From positions 5,330,501-5,394,500 of the forward strand of contig NZ_CP108442.1 of assembly GCF_041435355.1 (NCBI RefSeq): a stretch of 64,000 nt of DNA, written 5' to 3'. Position 1 is the first letter of the stretch. Each line of letters begins with the position of its first letter. The notes beneath the pieces are model-generated. The model saw only the letters and a program-made list of their open reading frames with translations, was not told the DNA's origin and ran no database searches. The translations under genes were made by a program, and so were the position numbers. Source of the DNA: Streptomyces sp. NBC_01276. Lineage in GTDB: Bacteria > Actinomycetota > Actinomycetes > Streptomycetales > Streptomycetaceae. Of the stretch, positions 52,885 through 61,758 are shown piece by piece.

Positions 52885-53505
52885 ATGACGACTGGAGACA
52901 CGGGCGCACATCGCGCCGGGCCGCCGCCTTCCGCACTGCGGCTGCTCGCGTACCCGGAGGCGGAGCTGCCCGGGGGGCTGGCCCGTCAGGTGGCGGGGAT
53001 CGAGGGGCGGGTGTGGCCCGGGAGCCGGTTCGGGCACGATCCCGCGCTGCGGCCGAGGACGCTGCTGCTCGTGGACGGGGACGGCACGGTCGGGGCCTGC
53101 CTGACGTTGCTGTACAAGGAGGTCCCGTGCGGCGGGCGGGTCCGCCGGGCCGCCGGGCTGAGCGGTGTGGTGACCCGGCCCGAGTGGTGCGGGCGGGGGC
53201 TCGGGAGCCGGCTGGTGGCCGGGGCGCGGGCGGAGCTGGCCGCCGATCCGGCGGTGGACGTGGCCCTGTTCAGCTGCGACCGGCCGCTGGTGCCGTTCTA
53301 CGAGCGGGCCGGCTTCGAGCGGCTGCCCGGCAGCGTGCTCGTCGGCGGCACCCCGGCCGAACCGCTGCCCACCGACGGGCCGGGCTTCGACAAGGAGGTG
53401 CTGGCCGCCTTCTTCGCCCCGGGGGCGGAGGGGGAAGCGGACCGGGCCGCCTGGACCGGGACCAGGATCCCGCTCCATCCGGGCACCGTCGACCGGCTCT
53501 GGTAG
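52885..53505 (+). CDS. GNAT-family acetyltransferase
   Basis: A 206-residue acetyl-CoA-dependent N-acetyltransferase. VVTRPEWCGRGLGSRLVAGARAEL is motif A with the R/Q-x-x-G-x-G acetyl-CoA loop. VALFSCDRPLVPFYERAGFERLPG is motif B, as in aminoglycoside 2'-N-acetyltransferase-like proteins. The substrate is unknown; resistance to aminoglycosides is one possibility, not shown. The ATG at 52885 follows GGACCCGTC (weak). It ends before the 53519 hairpin. Confidence 0.83.
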   Translation: MTTGDTGAHRAGPPPSALRLLAYPEAELPGGLARQVAGIEGRVWPGSRFGHDPALRPRTLLLVDGDGTVGACLTLLYKEVPCGGRVRRAAGLSGVVTRPEWCGRGLGSRLVAGARAELAADPAVDVALFSCDRPLVPFYERAGFERLPGSVLVGGTPAEPLPTDGPGFDKEVLAAFFAPGAEGEADRAAWTGTRIPLHPGTVDRLW

Positions 53506-53518
53506 CGGAGAACGCGAG

Positions 53519-53541
53519 ACGCCCGGCCGGTGGCCGGGCGT
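53519..53541. terminator. Hairpin terminator, convergent genes
   Basis: A 10-bp perfect stem with a 3-nt loop between the GNAT gene and efeU. Confidence 0.7.
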
Positions 53542-53563
53542 CGGGCGGGACGGCGGACGGGCG

Positions 53564-54409
53564 TCAGCCGCGGGCCGGGGTCGGTTCCTTCGGAGCCGGG
53601 GCCGCCTTGGCGCGGGCCGGCAGGAGGAACAGGCCCAGGACGACGACCAGGTACAGGGACCACACCACCAGCTGGTGGACCGTCGGGTCCGGCTGGAAGT
53701 TGAAGACGCCCTTGAGCAGGACCCCGTACCAGCTGTCCGGCGGGATCGCCGAGCTGATGTCGAAGGCCTTGTCGTGCAGGCCGTTCAGGAAGCCGGCCTC
53801 CTGGAGGTCGTGGACGCCGTACGCGAGCACGCCCGCGGCCACGATCACCAGCATGCCGCCGGTCCACTTGAAGAACTTCGCCAGGTTGATCTTCAGCGCG
53901 CCCCGGTAGAACAGCCAGCCCAGGAGGATCGCCGTCGCGATGCCCAGCAGCACCCCGATCAGCGGGGCCGAGGAGCCCTCGCCGCTGGCGCGGACCGAGG
54001 CCCACACGAACAGCGCCGTCTCCAGGCCCTCGCGGCCCACCGCCAGGAAGGCGGTGGCCACCAGCGCGCCGGTGCCCATCGCGAGGGCGGCGTCCAGCTT
54101 GCCCTCCAGCTCGCCCTTCAGGTGCCGTGCGGTCTTCTTCATCCAGAAGACCATCCACGTCACCAGGCCCACCGAGATGATCGAGAGGCTGCCGCCCAGG
54201 AGCTCCTGGGCCTCGAAGGTGAGTTCCTGGGTGCCGAAGGTCAGCAGTGCGCCGAACGCCAGCGAGATCGTGCAGGCGATGCCGATGCCGAGCCACACCG
54301 GACGCAGCGCGGCCCGGTTCTCCGTCTTCACCAGGTAGGCGACGAGGATGCAGACGACCAGGCTGGCCTCAAGGCCTTCGCGCAGGCCGATCAGATAGTT
54401 GCCGAACAC
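53564..54409 (-). CDS. efeU: Iron permease EfeU (FTR1 family)
   Basis: A 281-residue inner-membrane permease with seven hydrophobic segments. The two REGLE iron motifs are in LIGLREGLEASLVV and AVGREGLETALFVW. It is the third gene of the efeO-efeB-efeU operon and takes iron across the membrane, with EfeB and EfeO outside. The ATG at 54409 is in the usual place; 22 nt separate it from the efeB stop. Confidence 0.95.
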   Translation of the reverse strand: MFGNYLIGLREGLEASLVVCILVAYLVKTENRAALRPVWLGIGIACTISLAFGALLTFGTQELTFEAQELLGGSLSIISVGLVTWMVFWMKKTARHLKGELEGKLDAALAMGTGALVATAFLAVGREGLETALFVWASVRASGEGSSAPLIGVLLGIATAILLGWLFYRGALKINLAKFFKWTGGMLVIVAAGVLAYGVHDLQEAGFLNGLHDKAFDISSAIPPDSWYGVLLKGVFNFQPDPTVHQLVVWSLYLVVVLGLFLLPARAKAAPAPKEPTPARG

Positions 54410-54431
54410 GGCGTTTCCTCTCCGGCGGGGA

Positions 54432-55694
54432 CTACGCGAACAGCGTCCGGCCCCACCAGTCGTCCTTGTCGCGGACGCCCGGCGGGACGGCGAAGACGGC
54501 CGAACCCACGTGCTGGATGTATTCGTTGAGCGCGTCGTTCTTCGCCAGCTGCCGCTGGATCGGGATGAAGCCCTTGCGGACGTCGCGCTGGTAGGCGAGG
54601 AAGAACAGGCCCGCGTCGAGGCGGCCCAGTCCGTCCGTGCCGTCGGTGAAGGAGTAGCCGCGGCGCAGGATCGTCGCCCCGTCGTTGGAGTCCGGGTGCG
54701 CCAGGCGCACGTGGGCCTCCGGCTTCATCGCCTTCAGGAACGGCTCGTCGCGCTCCTTGGACTTGCCGACCGGCGCGCCCTCGCCCTTGTCGCGGCCGAA
54801 GACGTCCTCCTGCTCCTGAAGGGAGGTCCGGTCCCAGGTCTCGATGTGCATCCGGATGCGGCGGGCGACCAGGTACGAACCGCCGGTCAGCCAGGCGCTG
54901 CCGTCGTTCGCGCCGACCCACACGTGCTTGTCGAGGGCGGCGGTGTCGGTGCCCGAGACGTTACGGGTGCCGTCCTTGAAGCCCATCATGTTGCGCGGGG
55001 TCTGCGCGTCCGGGGTGGTCGAGGAGGTCTTGCCGAAGCCGAGCTGCGACCAGCGTACGGCGACCTTGCCGAAGCCGATGCGGGCGAGCTGGCGGATGGC
55101 GTGCACCGCGACCTGCGGGTCGTCGGCGCAGGCCTGGACGCACAGGTCGCCGCCGGAGCGGGCCTGGTCCAGGTTGTCGCCGGGGAAGGCCTCCAGGTCC
55201 ACCAGGGCCTCGGGGCGCTTGCCCTCCAGGCCGAAGCGGTCCTTGGCGAACAGGCCCGGCCCGAAGCCGATGGTCAGGGTGAGGCGGGAGGGCTTGAGGC
55301 CCAGGGCCTCGCCGGTGTCGGTCGGCGGGGCCTCGGGCAGGCCCTCGTAGGCGTCGCCGACCGGCAGGCCGGCCGTCATCAGACGGGCCGCGGCGGTCCA
55401 CTCCTTGAGGAGCTGGACCAGCTCGTCGCGGCTCTTGGTCTTCACGTCGAAGGCCGCGAAGTGCAGCCGGTCCTGGACGGCGCTGGCGATGCCGGACTGG
55501 TGCTCGCCGTGGAACGGCACCGCCGCCCCCGCGGAGGCCGCCGGGGCCATGTCCGAGCCGCCGCCCAGCGCGGCGACCGTGCCGCCGGCCGCGGCGGCGC
55601 CGATCGCGAGACCGGCTCCGCCCCAGCCCAGCACGGAGCGCCGCGAGGGGGTACCCGCGCCGGTGGAGGACTCTTGCGACACCTGGTCGGTCAT
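54432..55694 (-). CDS. efeB: Deferrochelatase/DyP-type peroxidase EfeB
   Basis: A 420-residue secreted peroxidase. The twin-arginine signal is PSRRSVLGWGGAGLAIGAAA. The DyP core has GFKDGTRNVSG (distal Asp), PEAHVRLAHP (proximal His), and ILRRGYSFTDG. It oxidises ferrous iron or removes iron from haem outside the cell membrane. The order efeO, efeB, efeU on this strand is the standard operon. The start at 55694 gives the Tat signal at a normal distance. Confidence 0.95.
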   Translation of the reverse strand: MTDQVSQESSTGAGTPSRRSVLGWGGAGLAIGAAAAGGTVAALGGGSDMAPAASAGAAVPFHGEHQSGIASAVQDRLHFAAFDVKTKSRDELVQLLKEWTAAARLMTAGLPVGDAYEGLPEAPPTDTGEALGLKPSRLTLTIGFGPGLFAKDRFGLEGKRPEALVDLEAFPGDNLDQARSGGDLCVQACADDPQVAVHAIRQLARIGFGKVAVRWSQLGFGKTSSTTPDAQTPRNMMGFKDGTRNVSGTDTAALDKHVWVGANDGSAWLTGGSYLVARRIRMHIETWDRTSLQEQEDVFGRDKGEGAPVGKSKERDEPFLKAMKPEAHVRLAHPDSNDGATILRRGYSFTDGTDGLGRLDAGLFFLAYQRDVRKGFIPIQRQLAKNDALNEYIQHVGSAVFAVPPGVRDKDDWWGRTLFA

Positions 55695-55727
55695 GCTGTT
55701 TCTCCCGCCTCTGCCTGGATCCCGGTA

Positions 55728-56879
55728 CTACTTGGCGACCGCTGCGGCGAGCTTGGAGAGCGGCTCGGCGAGGGAGTTGACCCCGTCCGAGAGCTCCTTG
55801 CGCTCCGCGTCACCGACCTTGTCGTAGGAGGTGAACTCGTAGCCGTTCTTGTCGGCGCGGTACTTGTCCAGCAGGGTGCTCAGCGACGCGAACTGGGTGT
55901 CGAGCTGCTTGACGAGCTCGGCGTCGTTCTTCTGGGCGGTCGGCTTGAGGAGCTCGTATGCCTTCTGGGCGCCTTCGAGGTTGGCCTTGAAGTCGACCAG
56001 GTCGGTGTGGGAGTAGCGCTCCTCCTCACCCGTCACCTTGCCGGTGGCGACCTCGTCGAGCAGCTCCTTGGCGCCGTTGGCCATCGAGGTCGGGGTGATC
56101 TCGGCCTGGCCGACCTTCTTCTGCCACTCGGTGAGGTCGGTGATCAGGGTGTCGGCGAGCTTCTTGTCCTCGTCGCCGATCTTGCCGTCCTGGAAGAGGG
56201 ACTTCTCCAGACGGTGCCAGCCCGTCCAGTCCTTGGCCGGGTCCTGGCCCGCCTCCAGGCCGTCCTCGCGGACGTCGACCTTCGGGTCGATGTCACCGAA
56301 GGACTCGGCGACCGGCTCGGTGCGCTCCCAGCCCAGACGGGAGAGGGCGTAGGCCTTCTTCGCGGCGTCCAGGTCGCCGGCCTTGACGGCGTCGGCGAAG
56401 ACCTTGGCCTTCGGCAGCGTCTCGTCGGCCTGCTCCTGCACGTACTTGCGGTACGAGGCGACCGCGGCGTCCAGCTCGGGGCTGCGCTTGTCGCCGCCGC
56501 CCTGGCCGGTGGCCTTGACCTTGGTGCGGATGCCGTCGCCCTTCATGCCGGGCTTGCAGGCGAACTCGTAGTCGCCCGCCTTGATCTCGGCGGTGATGGT
56601 GGCCTTGGTGCCGGGGCCGATGTTCTCGCGCTCGGCGACGATGCGGTCGTCCGGGAAGAGGACGTAGAGCTCGGTGACCTTGGAGCCCTTGTTCTCGACC
56701 TCGATGGAGACCTTGCCGGCCGGGAACTCGGTCTTGGAGACCTCGCAGGCGCTGTCCGTCGCGTTGACCTTGATGGCGCCGGAGCCGCTGTCGTCGCTCT
56801 TGTCCGCGCAGCCGGTGACGGCGGTGAGTGCGACGACGACGGCGGCCGCGGAGAGGACGGTGAGACGGGCGGGGCGCAT
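55728..56879 (-). CDS. efeO: Iron-uptake lipoprotein EfeO
   Basis: A 383-residue extracytoplasmic iron-binding protein. The lipoprotein signal ends VVVALTAVTGCADKS. A cupredoxin domain spans about residues 35-125 (VTELYVLFPDDRIV, YEFACKPGMKGDG), then the M75-type helical domain with the iron motif GWHRLEKSLF. It passes iron to EfeU with the help of EfeB. It is the first gene of the operon, and an iron-box-like sequence (56944-56962) lies upstream. Confidence 0.93.
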   Translation of the reverse strand: MRPARLTVLSAAAVVVALTAVTGCADKSDDSGSGAIKVNATDSACEVSKTEFPAGKVSIEVENKGSKVTELYVLFPDDRIVAERENIGPGTKATITAEIKAGDYEFACKPGMKGDGIRTKVKATGQGGGDKRSPELDAAVASYRKYVQEQADETLPKAKVFADAVKAGDLDAAKKAYALSRLGWERTEPVAESFGDIDPKVDVREDGLEAGQDPAKDWTGWHRLEKSLFQDGKIGDEDKKLADTLITDLTEWQKKVGQAEITPTSMANGAKELLDEVATGKVTGEEERYSHTDLVDFKANLEGAQKAYELLKPTAQKNDAELVKQLDTQFASLSTLLDKYRADKNGYEFTSYDKVGDAERKELSDGVNSLAEPLSKLAAAVAK

Positions 56880-56943
56880 GGGGGCTCCTGGCGGGGGTGG
56901 AGGCTGGTTGAGCCTCGGCGAGGCTCGGTGAGGCGGACCTAAC

Positions 56944-56962
56944 TTAACCGAGGCTTACCTGA
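56944..56962. promoter_or_regulatory. DmdR/DtxR iron-box-like site
   Basis: TTAACCGAGGCTTACCTGA matches the DtxR-type consensus TTAGGTTAGGCTAACCTAA at 13 of 19 positions by my count. It lies 65 bp upstream of the efeO start, so iron repression is likely. Confidence 0.55.
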
Positions 56963-57053
56963 CCGATACCCGCTCGTCCAGTGATTCAGCTCTCACCTTC
57001 CGGTCCCGGACACGAGCCCGTCACGGCCCCTCCATGACCGTCTCAAGCGAAGG

Positions 57054-57971
57054 TCAAGCGCGGGTCAAGTCGCCGTCGGCGTTCAGCGGGCCGGAAAGGT
57101 TACCGGCCGGTTCTCCCTTGGCCTCCTCCCGTACGGGGACCACCAGCGGGGTCCCGGTGCGGGGGTGCGGGAAGACCTCCACCGGCTGCCGGTAGACCCG
57201 GCTCAGCAGTCCGTCCCCGAAGACCTCCGAGGGGGGCCCGGCCGCCGCGATCCGGCCGTCGTGCAGCACGGCGGCCCGGTCCGCGTACGCCGCCGCCAGC
57301 CCGAGGTCGTGCAGGACGACGACCACCGCGTCCCCGGCCGCGGCCCGCTCCCGGCAGACCCGCAGCACCAGCTCCTGGTGGCGCAGGTCCAGGGCGGCCG
57401 TGGGTTCGTCGAGCAGCATCAGCGGAGCCCGTTGGGCCAGTACGCGGGCCAGCGCGACCCGGGCCCGTTCGCCGCCGGAGAGCGCGGAGAAGGGGCGTGC
57501 GGCGAAACCGGTCACCTCGGCGGCGGCCATGGCGTCGGCCACCGCCTCCTCGTCGGCGCCGGCCAGGTCGGTGCCCGCCCAGGGGGCGCGGCCCATTCGG
57601 ACCACCTCCGCGACCGGGAACGGGAAGGACAGCGCGGCCGACTGGGGCAGCACCGAGCGGCGCAGGGCCAGTTCGGGGGCCGTCCACTCGGACACCGGGC
57701 GCCCGTCGACGCGTACGGTCCCCGAGTGCGCGGGCAGATCGGCGGCCAGCGCCCCCAGCAGGGTGGACTTCCCCGCGCCGTTGGGGCCGACCAGGGCCAG
57801 CACCTCGCCCGCGTACGCGCTCAGCCCGATCCCGGCGAGCACCTCGCGCTCCCCGAGCCGCACGTGCAGGTCCTCGGCCCGGGCCAGGACCTCGCCGGCG
57901 GCGGGCCGGGCGGGCACGGTGCGCGGGCGGCGGCCGAAGAGGGCGGCCCGGCCGCGGCGGAGGGCGCTCAT
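57054..57971 (-). CDS. hmuV: Haem ABC transporter ATP-binding protein
   Basis: A 305-residue ABC ATPase. Walker A is VGPNGAGKSTLLGAL, the signature LSGGERARVALARVL, Walker B LMLLDEPTAALD, and the H-loop VVLHDLGLA. It is of the FepC/HmuV group and powers the permease encoded upstream. Its ATG overlaps the permease stop by 4 nt (ATGA). The C-terminal tail (VVPVREEAKGEP) is common in this group. Confidence 0.88.
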   Translation of the reverse strand: MSALRRGRAALFGRRPRTVPARPAAGEVLARAEDLHVRLGEREVLAGIGLSAYAGEVLALVGPNGAGKSTLLGALAADLPAHSGTVRVDGRPVSEWTAPELALRRSVLPQSAALSFPFPVAEVVRMGRAPWAGTDLAGADEEAVADAMAAAEVTGFAARPFSALSGGERARVALARVLAQRAPLMLLDEPTAALDLRHQELVLRVCRERAAAGDAVVVVLHDLGLAAAYADRAAVLHDGRIAAAGPPSEVFGDGLLSRVYRQPVEVFPHPRTGTPLVVPVREEAKGEPAGNLSGPLNADGDLTRA

Positions 57972-59077
57972 GCCCAGCCTCCCTGCCCGCGCCGGGTGCG
58001 GCGCAGCAGCCAGAAGAAGAACGGACTGCCGATCAGGGCGGTGAGCACGCCCAGCGGCAGCTCGGCGGGCGCGGCGACCGTACGGGCGGCCAGGTCGCCG
58101 CCGGTCAGGACCACGGCACCGGCGAGCGCGCTGCCGGGTACCAGGAAGCGGTGTCCGGGGCCGTTCGCCATCCGCAGCAGGTGCGGGACGAGCAGGCCCA
58201 CGAAGGTGATGACCCCGGCCACGGCCACGGCGGCCGCCGTCAGCAGGGCGACGACCAGGATCAGGGCCAGGCGCAGCCGTTCGACGTCGATCCCGAGGTG
58301 CCGGGCCGGGCGTTCGCCGAGGGCGAGGAGGTCGAGGCGGCGCGCGTACAAGGGCGCGGCGAGCAGTCCGGCGAGCGCGCAGGGCAGGACGGCGAGCACC
58401 TTGGGCCAGGTGGCCTGGGCGAGGGAGCCGAGTTGCCAGAAGGTGATCTGGTTGACCTGGCCGCTGTCGGCGAAGAAGACGAACAGGCCGATCAGGGCGC
58501 CCGCGAAGGCGTTGACGGCGATGCCGGTCAGGATCAGGGTGACGACCTCGGTGCGGCCGCCGTTGCGGGACAGCAGGTAGACGGCGCCGACCGTGACCAG
58601 CCCCGCGACGAAGGCGCATGCGGTGACGGTCCAGTTCCCGAGGAAGCCGAGGCCCAGTCCGATCGCGGCGACCGCGCCCACGGCGGAGCCCGCCGAGATG
58701 CCGATCACGCCGGGTTCGGCGAGCGGGTTGCCGAACACCCCCTGCATCAGGGCGCCCGCGCAGCCGAGGGCGGCGCCCACGAGCACCGCGAGCGCGACGC
58801 GGGGGAGGCGTACGTTCCACAGCACGCTCTCCCCGACACGGTCGAGGGGCGCGCCGCCGAGGCCCAGGTGGTGCTGGACGGAGGCGAGTACGTCGGTGGT
58901 GGGGATGCGGTACGCGCCCACGCCGGCGGAGACGAGGGCGAGGAGCAGCAGGACGAGCGCCAGCGCGCCGGTCAGCACCGGCGTCCTGCGCGAACGCGGC
59001 CGGTCCGGCTCCCCGGGGGCGGAGCCGGGGGCCGGGCCGGCCCCGGCGGTGCGCGGGGGATCGCAGGAGAGGGCCAC
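57968..59077 (-). CDS. hmuU: Haem ABC transporter permease (FecCD)
   Basis: A 369-residue FecCD permease with about ten membrane helices. RLPRVALAVLVGAALGCAGALMQGVFGNPLA is the typical second-helix region and FVGLLVPHLLRM the coupling region. It imports haem or a haem-like iron compound together with HmuT and HmuV. The GTG start at 59077 directly follows the hmuT stop by 1 nt, so translation is coupled. The N-terminal 30 residues are basic and Pro-rich. Confidence 0.9.
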   Translation of the reverse strand: MALSCDPPRTAGAGPAPGSAPGEPDRPRSRRTPVLTGALALVLLLLALVSAGVGAYRIPTTDVLASVQHHLGLGGAPLDRVGESVLWNVRLPRVALAVLVGAALGCAGALMQGVFGNPLAEPGVIGISAGSAVGAVAAIGLGLGFLGNWTVTACAFVAGLVTVGAVYLLSRNGGRTEVVTLILTGIAVNAFAGALIGLFVFFADSGQVNQITFWQLGSLAQATWPKVLAVLPCALAGLLAAPLYARRLDLLALGERPARHLGIDVERLRLALILVVALLTAAAVAVAGVITFVGLLVPHLLRMANGPGHRFLVPGSALAGAVVLTGGDLAARTVAAPAELPLGVLTALIGSPFFFWLLRRTRRGQGGWA

Positions 59078-59078
59078 C

Positions 59079-60095
59079 TCAGGCGCCCTTGCCGTAGAGC
59101 TGGGCGACCAGGGAGGAGAGCACCTGGTCGGTGCGGGGGCCGTAGTTGAGGAGGACGCCGTCGTCGACGGTGACCACGCGGCGGTCCGTCCCGGCCGGGG
59201 TCTGGGCCACGCCCGGGATCCTGACCAGGCCGTCGACGCCGCCTACGGATTCGAGGCCCTTGGTCATGACGAGGATCGCGTCGGGTGCGGCGGCGGCCAG
59301 CGCCTCGCTGGTGATCGGGGTGAAGTCCTTGCCGAGTCCGGACTCCTTGCCGGTGTCCACCGCGCCCGCCGCCTCCAGCAGCGGGGCCGCGCCGGAGTCG
59401 GAGCCGCCGAGGAGGTAGACGGACGCGGTGCCGCGCAGGTAGAGGAAGGCGACCCGGGGCTTCTTCGCCGATCCGGCGGGAACGCCCTTGCGGGCGGCGG
59501 CGATCCGGTCGGCGGTGCGTCCGTTCAGCCGCGTGCCCGCGTCGCCCACGCCGAGCGCGGCGGCCACCGCGTCGATCCGCTTCGGTACGTCCTCCAGCGA
59601 TGTGGCGGGAGCGAGCACCAGGACGGGGACGCCGGCGTCACGGATCTGCCGGACGGCTTCCGCGGGGCCGGTGGTGGTCTCGGCGAGCACCAGTGTGGGA
59701 CGCAGCGACAGGACGCTCTCGGCGGAGACGTCGTGGCCACGCGTCACCACGGGCAGGGCTGCGGCCTGTTCGAAGGTGGCGGTGATGTCCCGGGCGACGA
59801 CCTGCCCGCCGAGGCCGAGGGTCTGGACGATCTCGTTGAGGCCGCCGGTCAGCGGGATGATCCGGTCCGCGGAGGTGACGGTGACCTGCGTCCCGTCGGC
59901 GGAGGGGACCGTCACCGGCAGCGCGGGCCGCGGAGTGCCGGCCAGCGGTTCCACCCGGTCCGGGAGGGCGGCGGCGGGACGGGCCGGGGAGTCCGCGGGG
60001 GCGGCCGTCCCCGCGCAGCCGGTCACGGCCAGTGCCAGGGCGGCCACGGCGCCGGCGAGGCGGGGGAAGCGGAGTGGCGTGGCGGGCGTGGGCAC
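59079..60095 (-). CDS. hmuT: Haem-binding lipoprotein HmuT
   Basis: A 338-residue periplasmic-binding protein of the TroA/BtuF group. The lipoprotein signal ends LALAVTGCAGT. SADRIIPLTGGLNEIVQTLG begins the mature domain, VVARDITATFE and VLSLRPTLVLAETT follow. It captures haem at the cell surface and hands it to the HmuU permease. It is the first gene of the hmuTUV operon, divergent from the HtaA genes. A near-perfect iron box (60182-60200) lies 87 bp upstream, so the operon is probably iron-repressed. Confidence 0.88.
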   Translation of the reverse strand: MPTPATPLRFPRLAGAVAALALAVTGCAGTAAPADSPARPAAALPDRVEPLAGTPRPALPVTVPSADGTQVTVTSADRIIPLTGGLNEIVQTLGLGGQVVARDITATFEQAAALPVVTRGHDVSAESVLSLRPTLVLAETTTGPAEAVRQIRDAGVPVLVLAPATSLEDVPKRIDAVAAALGVGDAGTRLNGRTADRIAAARKGVPAGSAKKPRVAFLYLRGTASVYLLGGSDSGAAPLLEAAGAVDTGKESGLGKDFTPITSEALAAAAPDAILVMTKGLESVGGVDGLVRIPGVAQTPAGTDRRVVTVDDGVLLNYGPRTDQVLSSLVAQLYGKGA

Positions 60096-60181
60096 GGAGG
60101 CACCGTCCTGATCGTCCGGCTGGGGCGGGGAGGGAAGTGAGGTCGCGTCGACGACGGGGTTCCCCGCTCGACCGAGATAGC

Positions 60182-60200
60182 TTAGGTTAGCCTAACCTTA
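60182..60200. promoter_or_regulatory. DmdR/DtxR iron box
   Basis: TTAGGTTAGCCTAACCTTA matches TTAGGTTAGGCTAACCTAA at 17 of 19 positions. It lies between the divergent hmuT and htaA-like genes and could repress both under iron-rich conditions. Confidence 0.85.
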
Positions 60201-60227
60201 CTTTCCGGGCCCTGGAAGGGGACGTCC

Positions 60228-61655
60228 ATGTCCGCACGACCCACCCGCGCGTTCACCGTGGCCCTGCTGGCGGCCCTGCTCGGGGCGCTGCTCCCGGCCT
60301 CCGCCGCCCACGCGGCGAGCCGTACGGTGCAGGGGGGCCGGCTCGACTGGGGCATCAAATCCTCGTTCCAGAGTTACGTCACGGGGCCGGTGGCGAAAGG
60401 CGGTTTCCAGCTGAAGAGCGGAGCCGCCACCGTGGGCGGCAGCCTGTTCCGCTTCCATTCGGCGGCCGGCTCCTACGACCCCGACTCCGGCGAGTTCAAC
60501 GCCGCCTTCTCCGGCGGCGTGAGCTTCCAGGGCCACCGGAAGCCCGACGGCGCGTACGAGCTCGACATGACCGTCAGCCGTCCGTCCGTACGGATATCCG
60601 GCGGCACCGGCACCCTCTACCTCGACGTGGCCGGCAAGGCCAAGGACACCGGCGCGGTCACCGAGGAGTCCCAGGTGCCCTTCGCCACGCTTTCCCTCGG
60701 CGGCATCGACATGTTGGGGGGCGGCACCCCGATCGCCCTGACCAACGTGCCCACGACCCTCACGGCCCAGGGCGCCAAGGCCTTCGCCGGCTACTACCCG
60801 GCCGGCGCTCCGCTCGACCCCGTCTCGCTCTCCGCCGACGTCGTCACCGCCGCGCAGGGCGCCCCGTCCGGCCCGCCCCAGGCGCCCGCGCAGACCCCCG
60901 GCGCTCCGTCCGGATCCCCGCGGGGGCAGGGCGCGTTCGCCGACGCCGCCGTGGACTGGGGAGTGCGCCGCACCTTCCGCGAGTACGTCACCGGTTCGAC
61001 GGGCCAGGGCGGGTGGACGCTCGCCGAGGGTGCCCAGGACGGCGGCGCGCTGTTCCGCTTCCCGCAGGGCACGGGGACGTACGACGGCCAAAAGGGAGCG
61101 CTCGACGCGGCGTTCGCCGGTACGGTCCACTTCACGGGGGCCCATCTCGACCTCATGCTCGGCAAGGTGAACGTCAAGGTCGAGAACGGCAAGGGGGTCC
61201 TGACCGCCGACGTGACCACCGGCGGCGAAACGAAGAGTGCCGTGGCGCTCGTCGAGTTCGACGCCAAGGGCCTGAAGACCGAGGGGAAGCTCGCCACCTT
61301 GACCGAAGCCCCGGCCACCCTCACCGAGGGCGGCGCCCAGGCCTTCAACTCCATGTACCGGCCCGGCACCGAGATGGACCCCGTCTCGCTGGCCGTCGCC
61401 CTCGACGGCGGCGCCACCCTGCCCGCCCTGCCCGACCTGGGCTCCACGGCCGCCCCGTCGCCCGCGCCGCAGACCGCCTCGGCCCCCGCCCCCGCCTCCC
61501 CGGCCCCGGGCGCCGCGCGCGACCGGTCCTCCCCGGCCGGGCCGTACCTCGGCCTCGCCGCCGCGGTCCTGGTCCTGGCCGGCGCCGGCGGGTTCCTGGT
61601 GCTGCGCAAGCGCCGGGCGGCGGCGGCCGACCCGGCGCCCGCCGATGCTCCGTAA
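60228..61655 (+). CDS. HtaA-domain cell-surface haem-binding protein
   Basis: A 475-residue secreted protein. The signal peptide ends about residue 30 (PASAAHAASR). Two HtaA domains follow, each starting DWGIKSSFQSYVTG or DWGVRRTFREYVTG and containing the SFRFH/LFRFPQGTG and FSGGVSFQG/FAGTVHFTG repeats. HtaA domains bind haem in corynebacteria. The C-terminus has a Pro/Ala linker, a membrane helix (YLGLAAAVLVLAGAGGFLVL) and RKRR, but no LAXTG sorting motif, so it is membrane-anchored. Transcription is from the iron-box promoter. Confidence 0.88.
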   Translation: MSARPTRAFTVALLAALLGALLPASAAHAASRTVQGGRLDWGIKSSFQSYVTGPVAKGGFQLKSGAATVGGSLFRFHSAAGSYDPDSGEFNAAFSGGVSFQGHRKPDGAYELDMTVSRPSVRISGGTGTLYLDVAGKAKDTGAVTEESQVPFATLSLGGIDMLGGGTPIALTNVPTTLTAQGAKAFAGYYPAGAPLDPVSLSADVVTAAQGAPSGPPQAPAQTPGAPSGSPRGQGAFADAAVDWGVRRTFREYVTGSTGQGGWTLAEGAQDGGALFRFPQGTGTYDGQKGALDAAFAGTVHFTGAHLDLMLGKVNVKVENGKGVLTADVTTGGETKSAVALVEFDAKGLKTEGKLATLTEAPATLTEGGAQAFNSMYRPGTEMDPVSLAVALDGGATLPALPDLGSTAAPSPAPQTASAPAPASPAPGAARDRSSPAGPYLGLAAAVLVLAGAGGFLVLRKRRAAAADPAPADAP

Positions 61656-61758
61656 CGCCCCCGTCCCGCTTCGCGCCACCCGGCCCGACCCCGCCCGATC
61701 CTCCATCCCGCTCCGCCCGCCCCTCCATCCGCCCCGTGCACCCAGGGAGTTCCCGCCC